Below, in pieces: positions 6,043 through 6,120 of a stretch of DNA of 6,120 nt; position 1 is the stretch's first letter, and each line of letters starts with the position of its first letter. Under the pieces are notes generated by a model. The model saw nothing but the letters and a program-made list of their open reading frames with translations, was not told where the DNA came from and did no database searches. The position numbers and the translations under genes were made by a program. This DNA comes from CAZIKB01 sp964539665 (lineage in GTDB: Bacteria; Zhuqueibacterota; Zhuqueibacteria; Oceanimicrobiales; Oceanimicrobiaceae). The DNA lies in contig CAZIKB010000219.1 of NCBI GenBank assembly GCA_964539665.1, forward strand, positions 1-6,120, read 5' to 3'.

Positions 6043-6120
6043 AGTTGACTTAACTCATATAATTGCGCATGTTCAAGTAATAAGTGCAACAGTTATATTT
6101 GAAACCCCTATCTTCATAAG

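Noticed and set aside
6058..6063. Perfect TATAAT after the terminator
   Set aside because: No -35 box at 16-18 bases (only the T tract) and no gene start follows within the window.
6013..6076. Three copies of TGTTCAA near the terminator
   Set aside because: One copy is part of the terminator stem and the motif is short; spacing is irregular, so no operator or iteron is claimed.

Overview
The window carries six genes, all on the + strand, in two blocks, and appears to come from a Gram-negative bacterium. The clearest sign of an outer membrane is the last gene, whose product has a signal peptide and ends in a beta-rich segment with a C-terminal phenylalanine, as outer-membrane barrels do. Moderate-to-low GC and the type of glutamate dehydrogenase fit the Bacteroidota/FCB side of the tree or a neighbouring candidate phylum such as KSB1 or Calditrichota. 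That placement is a guess from sequence style, not a demonstrated one.

Block 1 (1-2360) is metabolic. A 475-residue NAD(P)-dependent glutamate dehydrogenase resembles the animal mitochondrial enzyme more than the short clostridial type, and it has an antenna-like extension near its C-terminus. After 101 bp comes a classical short-chain dehydrogenase/reductase of unknown substrate. No clear terminator separates the two, but nothing ties them together functionally.

A 211-bp gap (2361-2571) holds the best promoter candidate in the window, a TTGACA box followed by a weak -10. A perfect 7-bp dyad overlaps this promoter.

Block 2 (2572-5964) is a compact, more AT-rich four-gene cassette that I cannot match to a named system. 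Gene A (572 aa) has a signal peptide, a small periplasmic beta domain, a three-helix membrane module with a charged helical insert, and a C-terminal zinc amidase of the Amidase_2/T7-lysozyme/PGRP family with all key residues. Gene B (196 aa) is a stand-alone version of the same membrane module with a strongly basic insert. Gene C (141 aa) has two membrane helices and a long charged helical tail. Gene D (195 aa) has a signal peptide, a coiled-coil stalk and a short beta-rich C-terminus ending in Phe. The first three genes are separated by 13 bp each and every cassette gene has a strong Shine-Dalgarno. A hairpin-plus-T8 terminator at 6009-6042 closes the unit.

Together the cassette could form an envelope-spanning assembly: an inner-membrane module, a peptidoglycan amidase and an outer-membrane-anchored coiled coil. 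This is the same set of parts as a phage lysis cassette (holin, endolysin, spanin) but built differently. The most striking point is that both the membrane-helix count and the positive-inside rule place the amidase on the cytoplasmic side of the membrane, away from its expected substrate. A latent lysis or cell-wall remodelling device is the leading hypothesis, and it is inference only. No RNA genes, insertion sequences, CRISPR arrays or integration sites were seen.
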